64,000 nucleotides of DNA from Streptomyces sp. Ag109_O5-10 (GTDB lineage Bacteria; Actinomycetota; Actinomycetes; Streptomycetales; Streptomycetaceae), in assembly GCF_900105755.1 (NCBI RefSeq), contig NZ_FNTQ01000001.1, positions 5,022,001-5,086,000 of the forward strand, given 5' to 3'. The translations under genes were made by a program, and so were the position numbers. Positions within the stretch are counted from its first letter, which is position 1. Every line of letters begins with the position of its first letter. The notes under the pieces were generated by a model, which did no database searches, had not been told where the DNA came from, and saw only the letters and a program-made list of their open reading frames with translations. Shown here in pieces: positions 56,253-64,000 of the stretch.

Positions 56253-57503
56253 ATGGACGTGAACGCGGCGGTCGCCGCAGCGGCAGCGATCGCCGGGGTG
56301 CTTACCGGTGTCATCGCCATGCTGGCGTTCCGCTGGAGCGAACGCGACCAGAAGCGACCGACCAGGACTTCTCTGCACACCGACCCCGTACTGCCCCCGG
56401 GCGTGGACACCGTACTGAGCGTGCTGCGCTCCTCCGCGGTCGTCCTGGACGAGGCCGACACGGTTGTCAAGGCGAGCTCGGCGGCGTACGCCCTCGGACT
56501 CGTGCGCGGTGGCAAACTCGCCATCGAGCCGATGCTCGGCATGGCGCGCGACACCCGGCGGGACGGCGAGATACGACAGGTCGAGCTGGACCTCCCGCGG
56601 CGGGGGACCGGACGGGGCGAGGCCCTGGCCGTCTCCGCGCGGGTGGCGCCCCTCGGCTCCCGGCTCGTGCTGCTCCTCGTCGAGGACCTGACCGAGGCCC
56701 GGAGGATCGAGGCGGTACGACGCGACTTCGTGGCGAACGTCAGCCACGAGCTGAAGACCCCGGTCGGCGCGCTCTCCCTGCTCTCCGAGGCCGTCATGGA
56801 CGCGTCGGACGATCCGGAGGCCGTGGAGCGCTTCGCCGGTCGCATGCAGATCGAGGCCACGCGCCTGACCAACCTGGTCCAGGAGCTCATCGACCTGTCG
56901 AGAGTGCAGAACGACGACCCGCTGGAGGACGCCGAGCCCGTCCGGGTCGACGAGCTGGTCGCCGAGGCGATCGACCGGTGCCGGCACCAGGCGGGCGCCA
57001 AGCAGATCACCATGGCCGCCGGCGGCACCGCCGACCTCCATGTCTGGGGCAACCGCGGCCAGCTCGCCGCCGCCCTCGGCAACCTGGTCGAGAACGCCGT
57101 GAACTACTCCCCGGCCCGCACCCGGGTCGGGATAGCCGCCCGCCGGATCGGCGCGACCGGCGGCGACATGATCGAGCTTGCCGTGACCGACCAGGGCATC
57201 GGCATCACCGACAAGGACAAGGACCGCATCTTCGAGCGCTTCTACCGCGTCGACCCGGCCCGCTCACGGGCCACCGGTGGCACCGGTCTCGGCCTCGCCA
57301 TCGTCAAGCACGTGGTCGCCTCGCACGGCGGGGAGGTCACGGTGTGGAGCGCCGAAGGCCAGGGCTCCACTTTCACCCTCAGGCTGCCGGAGGCGGGCGT
57401 GGCCCGCGATCGCGCATCGCACGACCCCGACCTCGAAGACGAGGTCGGTACCACCGAGTCATCCCCGTACGAACCGCTTCCTGCCCCGGAGGTCCTTCCG
57501 TGA
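56253..57503 (+). CDS. phoR: PhoR (SenX3-like) sensor histidine kinase
   Basis: The 416-residue protein has one N-terminal membrane helix (about residues 4-25), a PAS-like region (about 50-150), and the dimerisation His box N-V-S-H-E-L-K-T-P (about 166-174). The ATPase domain has N (NLVENAVNYS), G1 (TDQGIGI) and G2 (GGTGLGLAI) boxes. It senses phosphate limitation and phosphorylates PhoP. The C-terminus has an acidic Pro-rich extension. The stop overlaps the phoP GTG by 4 nt. Confidence 0.96.
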   Translation: MDVNAAVAAAAAIAGVLTGVIAMLAFRWSERDQKRPTRTSLHTDPVLPPGVDTVLSVLRSSAVVLDEADTVVKASSAAYALGLVRGGKLAIEPMLGMARDTRRDGEIRQVELDLPRRGTGRGEALAVSARVAPLGSRLVLLLVEDLTEARRIEAVRRDFVANVSHELKTPVGALSLLSEAVMDASDDPEAVERFAGRMQIEATRLTNLVQELIDLSRVQNDDPLEDAEPVRVDELVAEAIDRCRHQAGAKQITMAAGGTADLHVWGNRGQLAAALGNLVENAVNYSPARTRVGIAARRIGATGGDMIELAVTDQGIGITDKDKDRIFERFYRVDPARSRATGGTGLGLAIVKHVVASHGGEVTVWSAEGQGSTFTLRLPEAGVARDRASHDPDLEDEVGTTESSPYEPLPAPEVLP

Positions 57504-58180
57504 CCCGAGTGCTCGTCGTCGAGGACGAGGAGTCCTTCTCCGACGCCCTGTCGTACATGCTCCGCAAGGAGGGCTTCGAGGTCGCAGTGGCGGCCACGGG
57601 CCCCGACGGACTCGACGAGTTCGAGCGCAACGGCGCCGACCTCGTTCTCCTCGACCTGATGCTGCCCGGCCTGCCGGGCACCGAGGTCTGCCGCCAGCTG
57701 CGCGGCCGCTCCAACGTCCCGGTCATCATGGTGACGGCCAAGGACAGCGAGATCGACAAGGTCGTCGGGCTCGAAATAGGAGCCGACGACTACGTCACCA
57801 AGCCCTTCTCCTCGCGCGAGCTGGTCGCCCGTATCCGGGCCGTCCTGCGCCGCCGCGGCGAGCCGGAGGAGGTCACACCGGCCGCCCTGGAGGCGGGCCC
57901 GGTCCGCATGGACGTCGACCGCCACGTCGTGACGGTCTCCGGCTCCAAGGTCGACCTCCCGCTCAAGGAGTTCGACCTCCTGGAGATGCTCCTGCGCAAC
58001 GCCGGCCGCGTCCTCACCCGCATGCAGCTCATCGACCGCGTCTGGGGTGCCGACTACGTCGGCGACACCAAGACCCTCGACGTCCACGTGAAGCGCCTCC
58101 GCGCCAAGATCGAGCCGGACCCGGGCGCGCCGCGCTACCTGGTGACGGTGCGTGGTCTCGGCTACAAGTTCGAGCCGTAA
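57500..58180 (+). CDS. phoP: PhoP (RegX3-like) response regulator
   Basis: The 226-residue protein has a receiver domain (acidic pair in VVEDEES, phospho-Asp in V-L-L-D-L-M-L-P, Lys in V-T-K-P-F) and an OmpR-type winged helix (KEFDLLEMLLRNAGRVLTRM, DTKTLDVHVKRLRAKIEPDP, TVRGLGYKFEP). It binds PHO boxes and controls phosphate uptake and, in Streptomyces, secondary metabolism. The GTG start overlaps the phoR stop. Confidence 0.97.
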   Translation: MTRVLVVEDEESFSDALSYMLRKEGFEVAVAATGPDGLDEFERNGADLVLLDLMLPGLPGTEVCRQLRGRSNVPVIMVTAKDSEIDKVVGLEIGADDYVTKPFSSRELVARIRAVLRRRGEPEEVTPAALEAGPVRMDVDRHVVTVSGSKVDLPLKEFDLLEMLLRNAGRVLTRMQLIDRVWGADYVGDTKTLDVHVKRLRAKIEPDPGAPRYLVTVRGLGYKFEP

Positions 58181-58314
58181 AAACCGGCCGGTGGTCGGTC
58201 GGCGGACGGAGTCCGGCGCGGCGCGCCGAAGCCCGCGGAGCGGTGCGAGGGGTGCGTCGAGGGAGGTGTTCGAGCCGTAAGCCGCTTACCTGCCGTTATG
58301 ACCGTACGACGAAA

Positions 58315-58344
58315 AAGGGCGGCCCCCTCGGGGGTACCGCCCTT
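58315..58344. terminator. Bidirectional terminator after phoP
   Basis: AAGGGCGG (58315-58322) pairs with CCGCCCTT (58337-58344), with an inner CCCC/GGGG stem. On the minus strand it is followed by TTTTTCG, placing it as terminator for the convergent lipoprotein gene; on the plus strand it ends phoRP read-through. Confidence 0.75.
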
Positions 58345-58367
58345 CTCGCGTTGCCGGTGTGGTCGGC

Positions 58368-59051
58368 TCAGCCCGCGTTCGTCGACTGGGAGGCGGAGTC
58401 GCTCGGGGTGGCGCTCGCGGACCCCTTGTTCTTCTTGCCTGCCTTGGCGCTCCCGCTCGCCGTCGAGCCCGCGGCCGGGGCACCGGAGACGGAGGCGGAG
58501 GCCGACGAGGAGGCGGACGCCGAGGCCGTGGCGGACGGCACCGCGCTCGGGCCCCAGCCGGTGAAGTAGCTCTCGGCCGGCACGACGAAGGCGCGCAGGC
58601 TCACGTCACCGGCCCTGCTGAAGGTGAACGTGACCTTCTGGGCGTTGCCGTCCTGGACCGCCTCGCGGCTGCTGCCCAGCACCGCGGAGGCGTTGTCCTT
58701 GCCGCCCAGGATCAGCCGGCCACCGCCCGGGATGGTCAGCGGCTGGGTCTTGGTGGCGTGCAGCTCGGCGGTCTTGCCGGTGCCGGCCACGATGATCGAC
58801 TGCAGCGTCTCCGGCTCGGTGCCGGTGTTGAAGATGGTCGCGGAGACCACGGCCGGGCCGGTCGACGTGAGGTCGGGCTGGGTGATCACGGTCGCGTTCT
58901 GGACCTTGATGTCACCGACACTCGTGGCCGCGTTGTCCGGCTTGATCTCCAGCGTCTGGGAGTTGTTGCCCGCGCCGCAGGCGGAGAGCGCGGCGGCGGA
59001 GAAGGCGATGGCGGAGGCGGCGAGGGCGCCGCGTCGAAGGCTGCTGCTCAC
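58368..59051 (-). CDS. Lipoprotein with DUF461/PCu(A)C-like domain
   Basis: The 227-residue protein has a lipoprotein signal (ALAASAIAFSAAALSACG, lipobox L-S-A-C with Cys at about residue 25). A beta-rich domain follows (about 35-165, VGDIKVQNATVITQPDLTST, VVSATIFNTGTEPETLQSII, VTFTFSRAGDVSLRAFVVPA), then a Ser/Ala/Gly-rich tail. The fold resembles copper-chaperone PCu(A)C proteins, but the Met/His copper ligands are not obvious. It is convergent with phoP and located before carD in the same way in S. coelicolor. Confidence 0.82.
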   Translation of the reverse strand: MSSSLRRGALAASAIAFSAAALSACGAGNNSQTLEIKPDNAATSVGDIKVQNATVITQPDLTSTGPAVVSATIFNTGTEPETLQSIIVAGTGKTAELHATKTQPLTIPGGGRLILGGKDNASAVLGSSREAVQDGNAQKVTFTFSRAGDVSLRAFVVPAESYFTGWGPSAVPSATASASASSSASASVSGAPAAGSTASGSAKAGKKNKGSASATPSDSASQSTNAG

Positions 59052-59689
59052 GGCGGCGGCAACTCCTTGAACGCACGGGCGGCCCCCTATAAAGCCGCCC
59101 TAAGTGTCTGTCAGCGGCCTTAGGTTACCGAGCCGTTCCCCCGAGGCCGCACCCGACCCTCCCCAAGCCTCTCGCTTCCCTCGGGCAGGGGGTACGCGCG
59201 GGCACCCGCAAGTGCCCCTTCGGCCACTTTGGAGCGACTCTCGTGCGGCATTCACATAACCCGTCCGCAACACCACGCGCAAAATTTCCGTGAAGGAATG
59301 CGCGACCGCCGGGAAAATTGATCACCTACTGCTTCAGGTGCGGCTTCCCGCACCGTTCAGCCGGGCGTTCGGCCGCACCCGTGATCAATTCCGGAAACGT
59401 CCGGGATCCGGCGCCGGCAACCGAACGGAGTAGCGGAAGTCGTACGCTTGGAAGCGGACATATGTGGACGTTCGGCCACTCGGGAGGGTGTCCGGATGTG
59501 TGTAACGCGGGCGTTTCCCCTTGGCCGGAGAGCCGCTCCCACCTGCGAATACCTGCTTCCGGAGAGTCCGCGAAGCACGTTCCTGTCGTTGTTGTCAAGC
59601 CCCGAGATATGCCCTGACCTGCGAAAACGCCATTCAGAACCGCCGGTTTCCGTGTTACCCTGGATAGCCACGGAAGGGGTACCTGTCAC
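59052..59689. other. Regulatory region upstream of carD, with a long inverted repeat
   Basis: 638 bp between the lipoprotein gene and carD with no supported gene. It contains AATTGATCAC (59316-59325) and GTGATCAATT (59391-59400) as the arms of a 65-nt-spaced inverted repeat, and a TTACCCTGG -10-like stretch just upstream of the carD ribosome binding site (GGAAGGGG). Confidence 0.55.
59316..59400. repeat. Inverted repeat AATTGATCAC...GTGATCAATT
   Basis: Perfect 10-bp arms spaced by 65 nt; the flanks continue the match (CCGG on each side, with a 3-base insertion in the left arm). The enclosed DNA has its own short hairpins (GGTGCGG/CCGCACC type). It may be a structured RNA, an operator pair or a small degenerate mobile element. 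Confidence 0.5.
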
Positions 59690-60172
59690 ATGACGTTCAA
59701 GGTTGGCGACACCGTGGTCTATCCCCATCACGGGGCCGCGCTGATCGAGGCCATCGAAACTCGCCAGATCAAAGGCGTGGACAAGACCTACTTGGTGCTG
59801 AAGGTCGCCCAGGGTGACCTGACGGTACGTGTGCCAGCGGACAATGCGGAGTTCGTCGGCGTGCGTGATGTGGTCGGTCAGGACGGGCTGGACCGGGTCT
59901 TCGAGGTGCTGCGCGCGCCGTACGCCGAGGAGCCCACGAACTGGTCCCGTCGTTACAAGGCAAACCTGGAGAAGCTCGCCTCCGGCGATGTCATCAAGGT
60001 CGCGGAAGTCGTGCGTGACCTGTGGCGTCGTGAGCGCGAGCGTGGACTCTCCGCCGGTGAGAAGCGCATGCTCGCCAAGGCCCGCCAGATCCTGGTGAGC
60101 GAGCTCGCCCTCGCGGAGAACACGAACGAGGACAAGGCCGAGGCCCTGCTCGACGAGGTCCTCGCGTCCTGA
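59690..60172 (+). CDS. carD: CarD-family RNA polymerase-binding transcription factor
   Basis: The 160-residue protein starts with the Tudor-like RNA polymerase interaction domain (TFKVGDTVVYPHHGAALIEA), followed by the helical DNA-binding domain (YAEEPTNWSRRYKANLEKLA, KVAEVVRDLWRRERERGLSA). The conserved Trp (N-W-S-R-R) that wedges the open complex is present. CarD stabilises open promoter complexes, notably at rRNA promoters, and is essential in mycobacteria. GGAAGGGG precedes ATG. It lies just upstream of ispD-ispF as in many actinobacteria. Confidence 0.97.
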   Translation: MTFKVGDTVVYPHHGAALIEAIETRQIKGVDKTYLVLKVAQGDLTVRVPADNAEFVGVRDVVGQDGLDRVFEVLRAPYAEEPTNWSRRYKANLEKLASGDVIKVAEVVRDLWRRERERGLSAGEKRMLAKARQILVSELALAENTNEDKAEALLDEVLAS

Positions 60173-60423
60173 CGCAGACGCTGTCCGGCTTGGCACGCTG
60201 AAGCTCCGCACACCCGATATGCCGCGGTGCCCGATGACACTTTCTCTGTCGCCGGGCGCTGCGGCATGTTTGCGTACGCCGTCGGGGGACCCCCGATACT
60301 AGGCGTGCCGGGCCCGGGCTGCTGGCTCGACCAGTGTCACGGAAGGGTCCGGTCAAGGCGTCGCGCCCGGCACTTCCCAGGCCATACCCACGCCAGGCCC
60401 GCACACAAACCTGACAGGAACCG

Positions 60424-61188
60424 ATGTCTGACGATTCGCGTCCTTCGCGTACGGAACCGCGTACCGCACTGCGCACGGCAGCCGTGATTCCCGCCGCCGG
60501 CCGGGGCGTACGGCTCGGTCCGGGCGCCCCCAAGGCGCTGCGCGCGCTGAACGGCACGCCCATGCTCGTCCACGCCGTACGCGCCCTCGCCGCCTCCCGC
60601 GCCGTCTCCCTGGTCGTCGTCGTGGCCCCGCCCGACGGCGCGCCCGAGGTCAAGTCCCTCCTCGACGCCCACGCGCTGCCCGACCGCACCGACTTCGTCG
60701 TCGTCCCCGGCGGCGAGTCCCGCCAGGAGTCGGTCCGGCTCGGCCTGGACGCGCTGCCCCCGGACTACGACATCGTCCTGGTGCACGACGCCGCCCGCCC
60801 GCTCGTCCCCGTCGACACGGTCGACGCGGTGATCCAGGCGGTCCGTGACGGCGCCCCCGCGGTCGTCCCCGCGCTCCCGCTCGCCGACACGGTCAAGGAG
60901 GTCGAGCCGGCCGCCGTCCCCGGCGATCCCGAGCCGGTGCTCGCCACCCCCGAGCGGGCCCGGCTGCGCGCCGTCCAGACCCCCCAGGGCTTCGACCGCC
61001 GGACCCTGGTCCGCGCCCACGAGACGGTCACCGAGAACGTCACCGACGACGCCGGCATGGTCGAGCAGCTCGGCGGCCGGGTCGTCGTCGTCCCCGGCCA
61101 TGAGGAGGCCTTCAAGGTCACCCGCCCCCTCGACCTGGTCCTCGCGGAGGCGGTCCTGGCCCGCAGGAGGCTCAACGATGGCTTCTGA
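60424..61188 (+). CDS. ispD: IspD, 2-C-methyl-D-erythritol 4-phosphate cytidylyltransferase
   Basis: The 254-residue protein has the nucleotide-binding loop A-V-I-P-A-A-G-R-G-V-R-L (about residues 20-31), VVPGGESRQESVRLGL, VLVHDAARPLV and the conserved TPQGFDRRTL and TDDAGMVEQLG. It makes CDP-methylerythritol in the MEP isoprenoid pathway. GACAGGA lies before ATG. The 3' end overlaps ispF by 11 bp, so the two enzymes are coupled, skipping the IspE step encoded elsewhere. Confidence 0.96.
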   Translation: MSDDSRPSRTEPRTALRTAAVIPAAGRGVRLGPGAPKALRALNGTPMLVHAVRALAASRAVSLVVVVAPPDGAPEVKSLLDAHALPDRTDFVVVPGGESRQESVRLGLDALPPDYDIVLVHDAARPLVPVDTVDAVIQAVRDGAPAVVPALPLADTVKEVEPAAVPGDPEPVLATPERARLRAVQTPQGFDRRTLVRAHETVTENVTDDAGMVEQLGGRVVVVPGHEEAFKVTRPLDLVLAEAVLARRRLNDGF

Positions 61189-61669
61189 GGTGATCCTCCC
61201 CCGGGTGGGCATCGGCACCGACATCCACGCCTTCGAGGAGGGCCGCGACCTGTGGTGCGCCGGCCTGAAGTGGGAGGGCGAGGGCCCCGGCCTGGCCGGC
61301 CACTCCGACGCGGACGTGGTCGCCCACGCGGCGTGCAACGCGCTGTTCTCCGCCGCCGGCCTCGGCGACCTGGGGCAGCACTTCGGCACCGGGCGCCCGC
61401 AGTGGTCGGGCGCGTCGGGCGTGACCCTCCTGGCGGAGGCGGCCCGCATCGTCCGGGCCGCCGGTTTCACCATCGGGAACGTCGCCGTACAGGTCGTAGG
61501 ACCCCGCCCGAAGATCGGCAAGCGGAGGGACGAGGCCGAGAAGATCCTGTCGGACGCGGCGGGCGCCCCGGTCTCGGTCTCGGGGGCCACGACGGACGGC
61601 CTCGGATTCCCGGGCAGGGGAGAGGGCCTGATGGCTGTCGCGACTGCGCTGGTCGTCGGACAGGGGTGA
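61178..61669 (+). CDS. ispF: IspF, 2-C-methyl-D-erythritol 2,4-cyclodiphosphate synthase
   Basis: The 163-residue protein has the metal-binding motif G-I-G-T-D-I-H-A-F (about residues 11-19), the G-H-S-D-A-D-V-V-A-H motif, and G-A-T-T-D-G-L-G-F near the end. It forms a trimer that cyclises CDP-ME 2-phosphate. ATG 61178 follows CAGGAGG within the ispD coding sequence; the reading frame before it belongs to ispD in another phase. Confidence 0.96.
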   Translation: MASEVILPRVGIGTDIHAFEEGRDLWCAGLKWEGEGPGLAGHSDADVVAHAACNALFSAAGLGDLGQHFGTGRPQWSGASGVTLLAEAARIVRAAGFTIGNVAVQVVGPRPKIGKRRDEAEKILSDAAGAPVSVSGATTDGLGFPGRGEGLMAVATALVVGQG

Positions 61670-61723
61670 CCGGTCCCACCCAGGGGGCGCACACGACCGC
61701 GGCGCTCCACATACCGGTGCCAT

Positions 61724-61754
61724 CCACTACCCTCGGCCCACTACCCTAGGTCCC
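61724..61754 (+). promoter_or_regulatory. Duplicated -10 region upstream of cysS
   Basis: CCACTACCCTCGGC (61724-61737) and CCACTACCCTAGGT (61738-61751) are adjacent 14-bp near-copies, each with a TACCCT hexamer. The second lies 7 nt before the cysS GTG, suggesting a leaderless start and possibly two start points. Confidence 0.55.
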
Positions 61755-63152
61755 GTGACTATTCGCCTGTACGACACCAACGCCCGGCAGATCCGTGACT
61801 TCACCCCGCTCACCGCGGGCTGTGTCTCGATCTACCTCTGTGGTGCCACCGTGCAGGCGGCGCCCCACATCGGGCACATCCGGTCCGGCCTGAACTTCGA
61901 CATCATGCGCCGCTGGTTCGAATACCGCGGCTACGACGTGACGTTCATCAGGAACGTCACGGACATCGACGACAAGATCATCGCCAAGTCCGCCGACCAG
62001 GGCCGCCCCTGGTGGGCGATCGGCTACGAGAACGAGCGGGCGTTCAACGACGGTTACACCGCGCTCGGCTGCCTCCCGCCGACGTACGAGCCCCGCGCGA
62101 CCGGGCACGTGCCGGAGATGATCGAGATGATGCGCGGGCTCATCGAACGCGGGTACGCCTACGAGGCCGACGGCAACGTCTACTTCGACGTGCGCTCCTA
62201 CCCGGACTACCTCCAGCTCTCCAACCAGGAGCTGGACAACCTCCGCCAGCCCGAGGGCGAGGGCGAGACCGGCAAGCGGGACCAGCGGGACTTCGCGCTG
62301 TGGAAGGCCGTCAAGCCGGGCGAGCCCAGCTGGGAGACGCCGTGGGGGCGCGGCCGGCCCGGCTGGCACCTGGAGTGCTCGGCGATGGCCCACAAGTACC
62401 TCGGCGCGGCCTTCGACATCCACGGCGGCGGTCTCGACCTGATCTTCCCGCACCACGAGAACGAGATCGCCCAGGCCAAGGCGTTCGGCGACGACTTCGC
62501 CCAGTACTGGGTGCACAACGCCTGGGTCACCATGAGCGGCGAGAAGATGTCGAAGTCCCTCGGGAACTCGGTGCTCGTCTCGGAGATGGTCAAGCGGTGG
62601 CGCCCGATCGTGCTGCGCTACTACCTCGGCACCCCGCACTACCGCTCGATGATCGAGTACAGCGAGGAGTCGCTGCGCGAGGCCGAGTCGGCGTTCGCGC
62701 GGATCGAGGGGTTCGTGCAGCGCGTGGTGGAGCTGGCCGGGGGAGCGGTCGAGCCCTCGGCCGAGGTGCCGCCGGCGTTCGCCGAGGCGATGGACGACGA
62801 CCTGGGCGTCCCGCAGGCCCTCGCGGTCGTGCACACCACCGTCCGGCAGGGCAACTCCGCCCTCGCCGCCGACGACAAGGAAGCCGCCGTCGCCCGCCTC
62901 GCCGAGGTCCGCGCCATGCTCGGCGTCCTCGGTCTGGACCCGCTGGACCCGCAGTGGTCCGGTGGCGCCGAGCAGGGCGAGGACCTGCACGGGGTCGTCG
63001 ACACGCTCGTGCGGCTCGTCCTCGACCAGCGCGAGTCCGCCCGCGGCCGCAAGGACTGGGCGACCGCCGACGCCATCCGCGACCAGCTGAACCAGTCCGG
63101 CCTCGCGATCGAGGACAGCCCCTCGGGCCCGCGCTGGACCCTGAAGTCCTAG
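61755..63152 (+). CDS. cysS: Cysteinyl-tRNA synthetase
   Basis: The 465-residue class I synthetase has the zinc-ligand Cys in L-C-G-A-T-V-Q, the H-I-G-H signature (PHIGHIRSG, about residues 38-46), zinc ligands in WHLECSAMA and H-H-E-N-E, and K-M-S-K-S (about 264-268). It is full-length CysS, not the shorter mycothiol ligase MshC, having the C-terminal anticodon-binding domain (about 310-465). GTG 61755 is supported by the TACCCT hexamer 7 nt upstream. It charges tRNA-Cys. Confidence 0.97.
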   Translation: MTIRLYDTNARQIRDFTPLTAGCVSIYLCGATVQAAPHIGHIRSGLNFDIMRRWFEYRGYDVTFIRNVTDIDDKIIAKSADQGRPWWAIGYENERAFNDGYTALGCLPPTYEPRATGHVPEMIEMMRGLIERGYAYEADGNVYFDVRSYPDYLQLSNQELDNLRQPEGEGETGKRDQRDFALWKAVKPGEPSWETPWGRGRPGWHLECSAMAHKYLGAAFDIHGGGLDLIFPHHENEIAQAKAFGDDFAQYWVHNAWVTMSGEKMSKSLGNSVLVSEMVKRWRPIVLRYYLGTPHYRSMIEYSEESLREAESAFARIEGFVQRVVELAGGAVEPSAEVPPAFAEAMDDDLGVPQALAVVHTTVRQGNSALAADDKEAAVARLAEVRAMLGVLGLDPLDPQWSGGAEQGEDLHGVVDTLVRLVLDQRESARGRKDWATADAIRDQLNQSGLAIEDSPSGPRWTLKS

Positions 63153-63176
63153 GCGCCCCCGAACGGAAGATCAACT

Positions 63177-63202
63177 GTGCCGCCCGGCCCCCCGGGCGGC
63201 AC
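63177..63202 (+). terminator. Hairpin between cysS and rlmB
   Basis: GTGCCGCCCGG (63177-63187) and its exact complement (63192-63202) form an 11-bp stem with a 4-nt C loop, 24 bp after cysS and 49 bp before rlmB. Confidence 0.7.
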
Positions 63203-63251
63203 ACTGCATAAGACGTACGTACCACACGAAGCTCACGGAGACGGGTAACTC

Positions 63252-64000
63252 ATGGCAGCCAACAACCGCCGCATGTCCGGCAAGAAGGGCGCGCAGATCG
63301 GCAGTGGCGGCCAGCGGCGCCGGGGCCTGGAGGGCAAGGGTCCGACCCCGCCCGCCGAGATGCGCAAGGGACACAAGAAGAACCGCATCGCCACGGCCAA
63401 GGCCAAGCAGGCCCAGCGCCGTCCGGCGGCACGCGGCCGGGGCGGCAGGGGCACCTCCGAGATGGTCGTCGGCCGCAACCCGGTCGTCGAGGCGCTGCGC
63501 GAGGGCGTCCCCGCCACCACCCTCTACGTCCAGCAGTTCATCGACAACGACGAGCGGGTCCGTGAGGCCCTGCAGCTCACGGCCGAGCGCGGCGGCATCA
63601 ACCTCATGGAGGCCCCGCGCCCCGAGCTGGACCGCATGACCAACGGCCTCAACCACCAGGGCCTGGTCCTCCAGGTCCCGCCGTACGAGTACGCGCACCC
63701 CGAGGACCTCGCCGAGGCGGCCTACGACGAGGGCGAGGACCCGCTGATCGTCGCCCTGGACGGGGTCACCGACCCGCGCAACCTGGGCGCCGTCGTCCGC
63801 TCGGTCTCCGCCTTCGGCGGCCACGGCGTGGTCGTCCCCGAGCGCCGCGCGGCCGGCATGACCGCCGGTGCCTGGAAGACGTCGGCCGGTACGGCGGCCC
63901 GTACGCCCGTCGCCCGCGCCACCAACCTGACCCGGGCCCTGGAGGCGTACAAGAAGGCCGGCATCGTGGTCGTCGGCCTCGCCGCGGACGGCGAGCACGA
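63252..64000 (+). CDS. rlmB: RlmB/TrmH-type 23S rRNA (guanosine-2'-O-)methyltransferase, 5' part
   Basis: The gene runs off the window; 249 codons are visible. A long basic N-terminus (NNRRMSGKKGAQIGSGGQRR) is typical of Streptomyces members. It is followed by the substrate-binding domain (SEMVVGRNPVVEALREGVPA) and the start of the SPOUT domain (LIVALDGVTDPRNLGAVVRS, with the catalytic Arg/Asn pair N-L-G-A-V-V-R). It methylates a ribose in 23S rRNA. cysS-rlmB adjacency is conserved in actinobacteria. ATG 63252 follows GGAGACGGG. Confidence 0.93.
   Translation, partial: MAANNRRMSGKKGAQIGSGGQRRRGLEGKGPTPPAEMRKGHKKNRIATAKAKQAQRRPAARGRGGRGTSEMVVGRNPVVEALREGVPATTLYVQQFIDNDERVREALQLTAERGGINLMEAPRPELDRMTNGLNHQGLVLQVPPYEYAHPEDLAEAAYDEGEDPLIVALDGVTDPRNLGAVVRSVSAFGGHGVVVPERRAAGMTAGAWKTSAGTAARTPVARATNLTRALEAYKKAGIVVVGLAADGEH

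Overview
This window is chromosomal DNA from a Streptomyces. The GC content is very high and third codon positions are almost all G or C. GTG starts and ATGA/GTGA stop-start overlaps are common. The gene order matches the S. coelicolor stretch running roughly from the thiosulfate sulfurtransferase gene (SCO4164) to cysS and the 23S rRNA methyltransferase gene (about SCO4236). Part of it is also syntenic with Mycobacterium tuberculosis Rv0474-Rv0491 (HTH regulator, hbhA, DUF2516, mshA, gpm, senX3-regX3). These comparisons are from memory; no search was run. No rRNA, tRNA, CRISPR array, insertion sequence or prophage was recognised.

Layout. 1-3.1 kb: end of a DUF2993 gene, then a sulfur unit (a 26-codon Cys-containing leader peptide with a hairpin, a sulfurtransferase and its DUF1416 partner), then a tract of 160-bp direct repeats that copies the promoter/start region of the next small membrane protein gene. 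3.1-10.4 kb: accessory genes, namely DsrE, an NTF2-LUD fusion divergent from an ECF41-type sigma factor, a small-protein/XRE/DUF397 cluster whose XRE gene carries two frameshifts, and a LysR/cupin/DoxX set. 10.5-13.3 kb: three overlapping genes for related single-pass membrane proteins with Pro/Glu-rich cytoplasmic tails. 13.4-18.2 kb: nitrobindin, nur (nickel-responsive Fur), ygfZ, dtd, rsiG (the c-di-GMP-dependent anti-sigma factor of WhiG) and an Eis-type acetyltransferase.

18.5-26.1 kb is the most unusual part. devE, a small membrane protein gene, devA and devB (developmental GntR regulators and a HAD hydrolase) are followed by a third DevA-like GntR regulator, a protein with two fused aminoglycoside-phosphotransferase-type kinase domains, and a membrane-anchored protein. 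That last protein carries the same putative sensor domain found at the C-terminus of the GntR proteins. 26.1-32.4 kb: TetR, a HelD-type RNA polymerase recycling ATPase, a methyltransferase, a MerR-PP2C fusion and two hypothetical or immunity-like genes.

32.6-48.5 kb: HTH-hbhA-DUF2516, a receiver-SpoIIE phosphatase, an NlpC/P60 hydrolase, a methyltransferase, mshA (mycothiol synthesis), a YbjN protein, a secreted beta-helix lyase-like protein, AraC, DUF2000, a second beta-helix protein, an MFS exporter, gpmA and a TNT-type NADase with a likely immunity gene. 48.8-54.9 kb: small hypothetical genes, HIT, CapA, snapalysin, epoxide hydrolase and a nickel-binding DUF4242 protein. 55.0-64.0 kb: a Cys-rich 51-residue protein, phoU divergent from phoR-phoP with a PHO box, a lipoprotein, carD, ispD-ispF (isoprenoid MEP pathway), cysS and the start of rlmB.

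Many genes have a TANNNT -10 hexamer exactly 6-7 nt before the start codon and no Shine-Dalgarno sequence. This indicates leaderless transcripts, and it was used to choose several starts.
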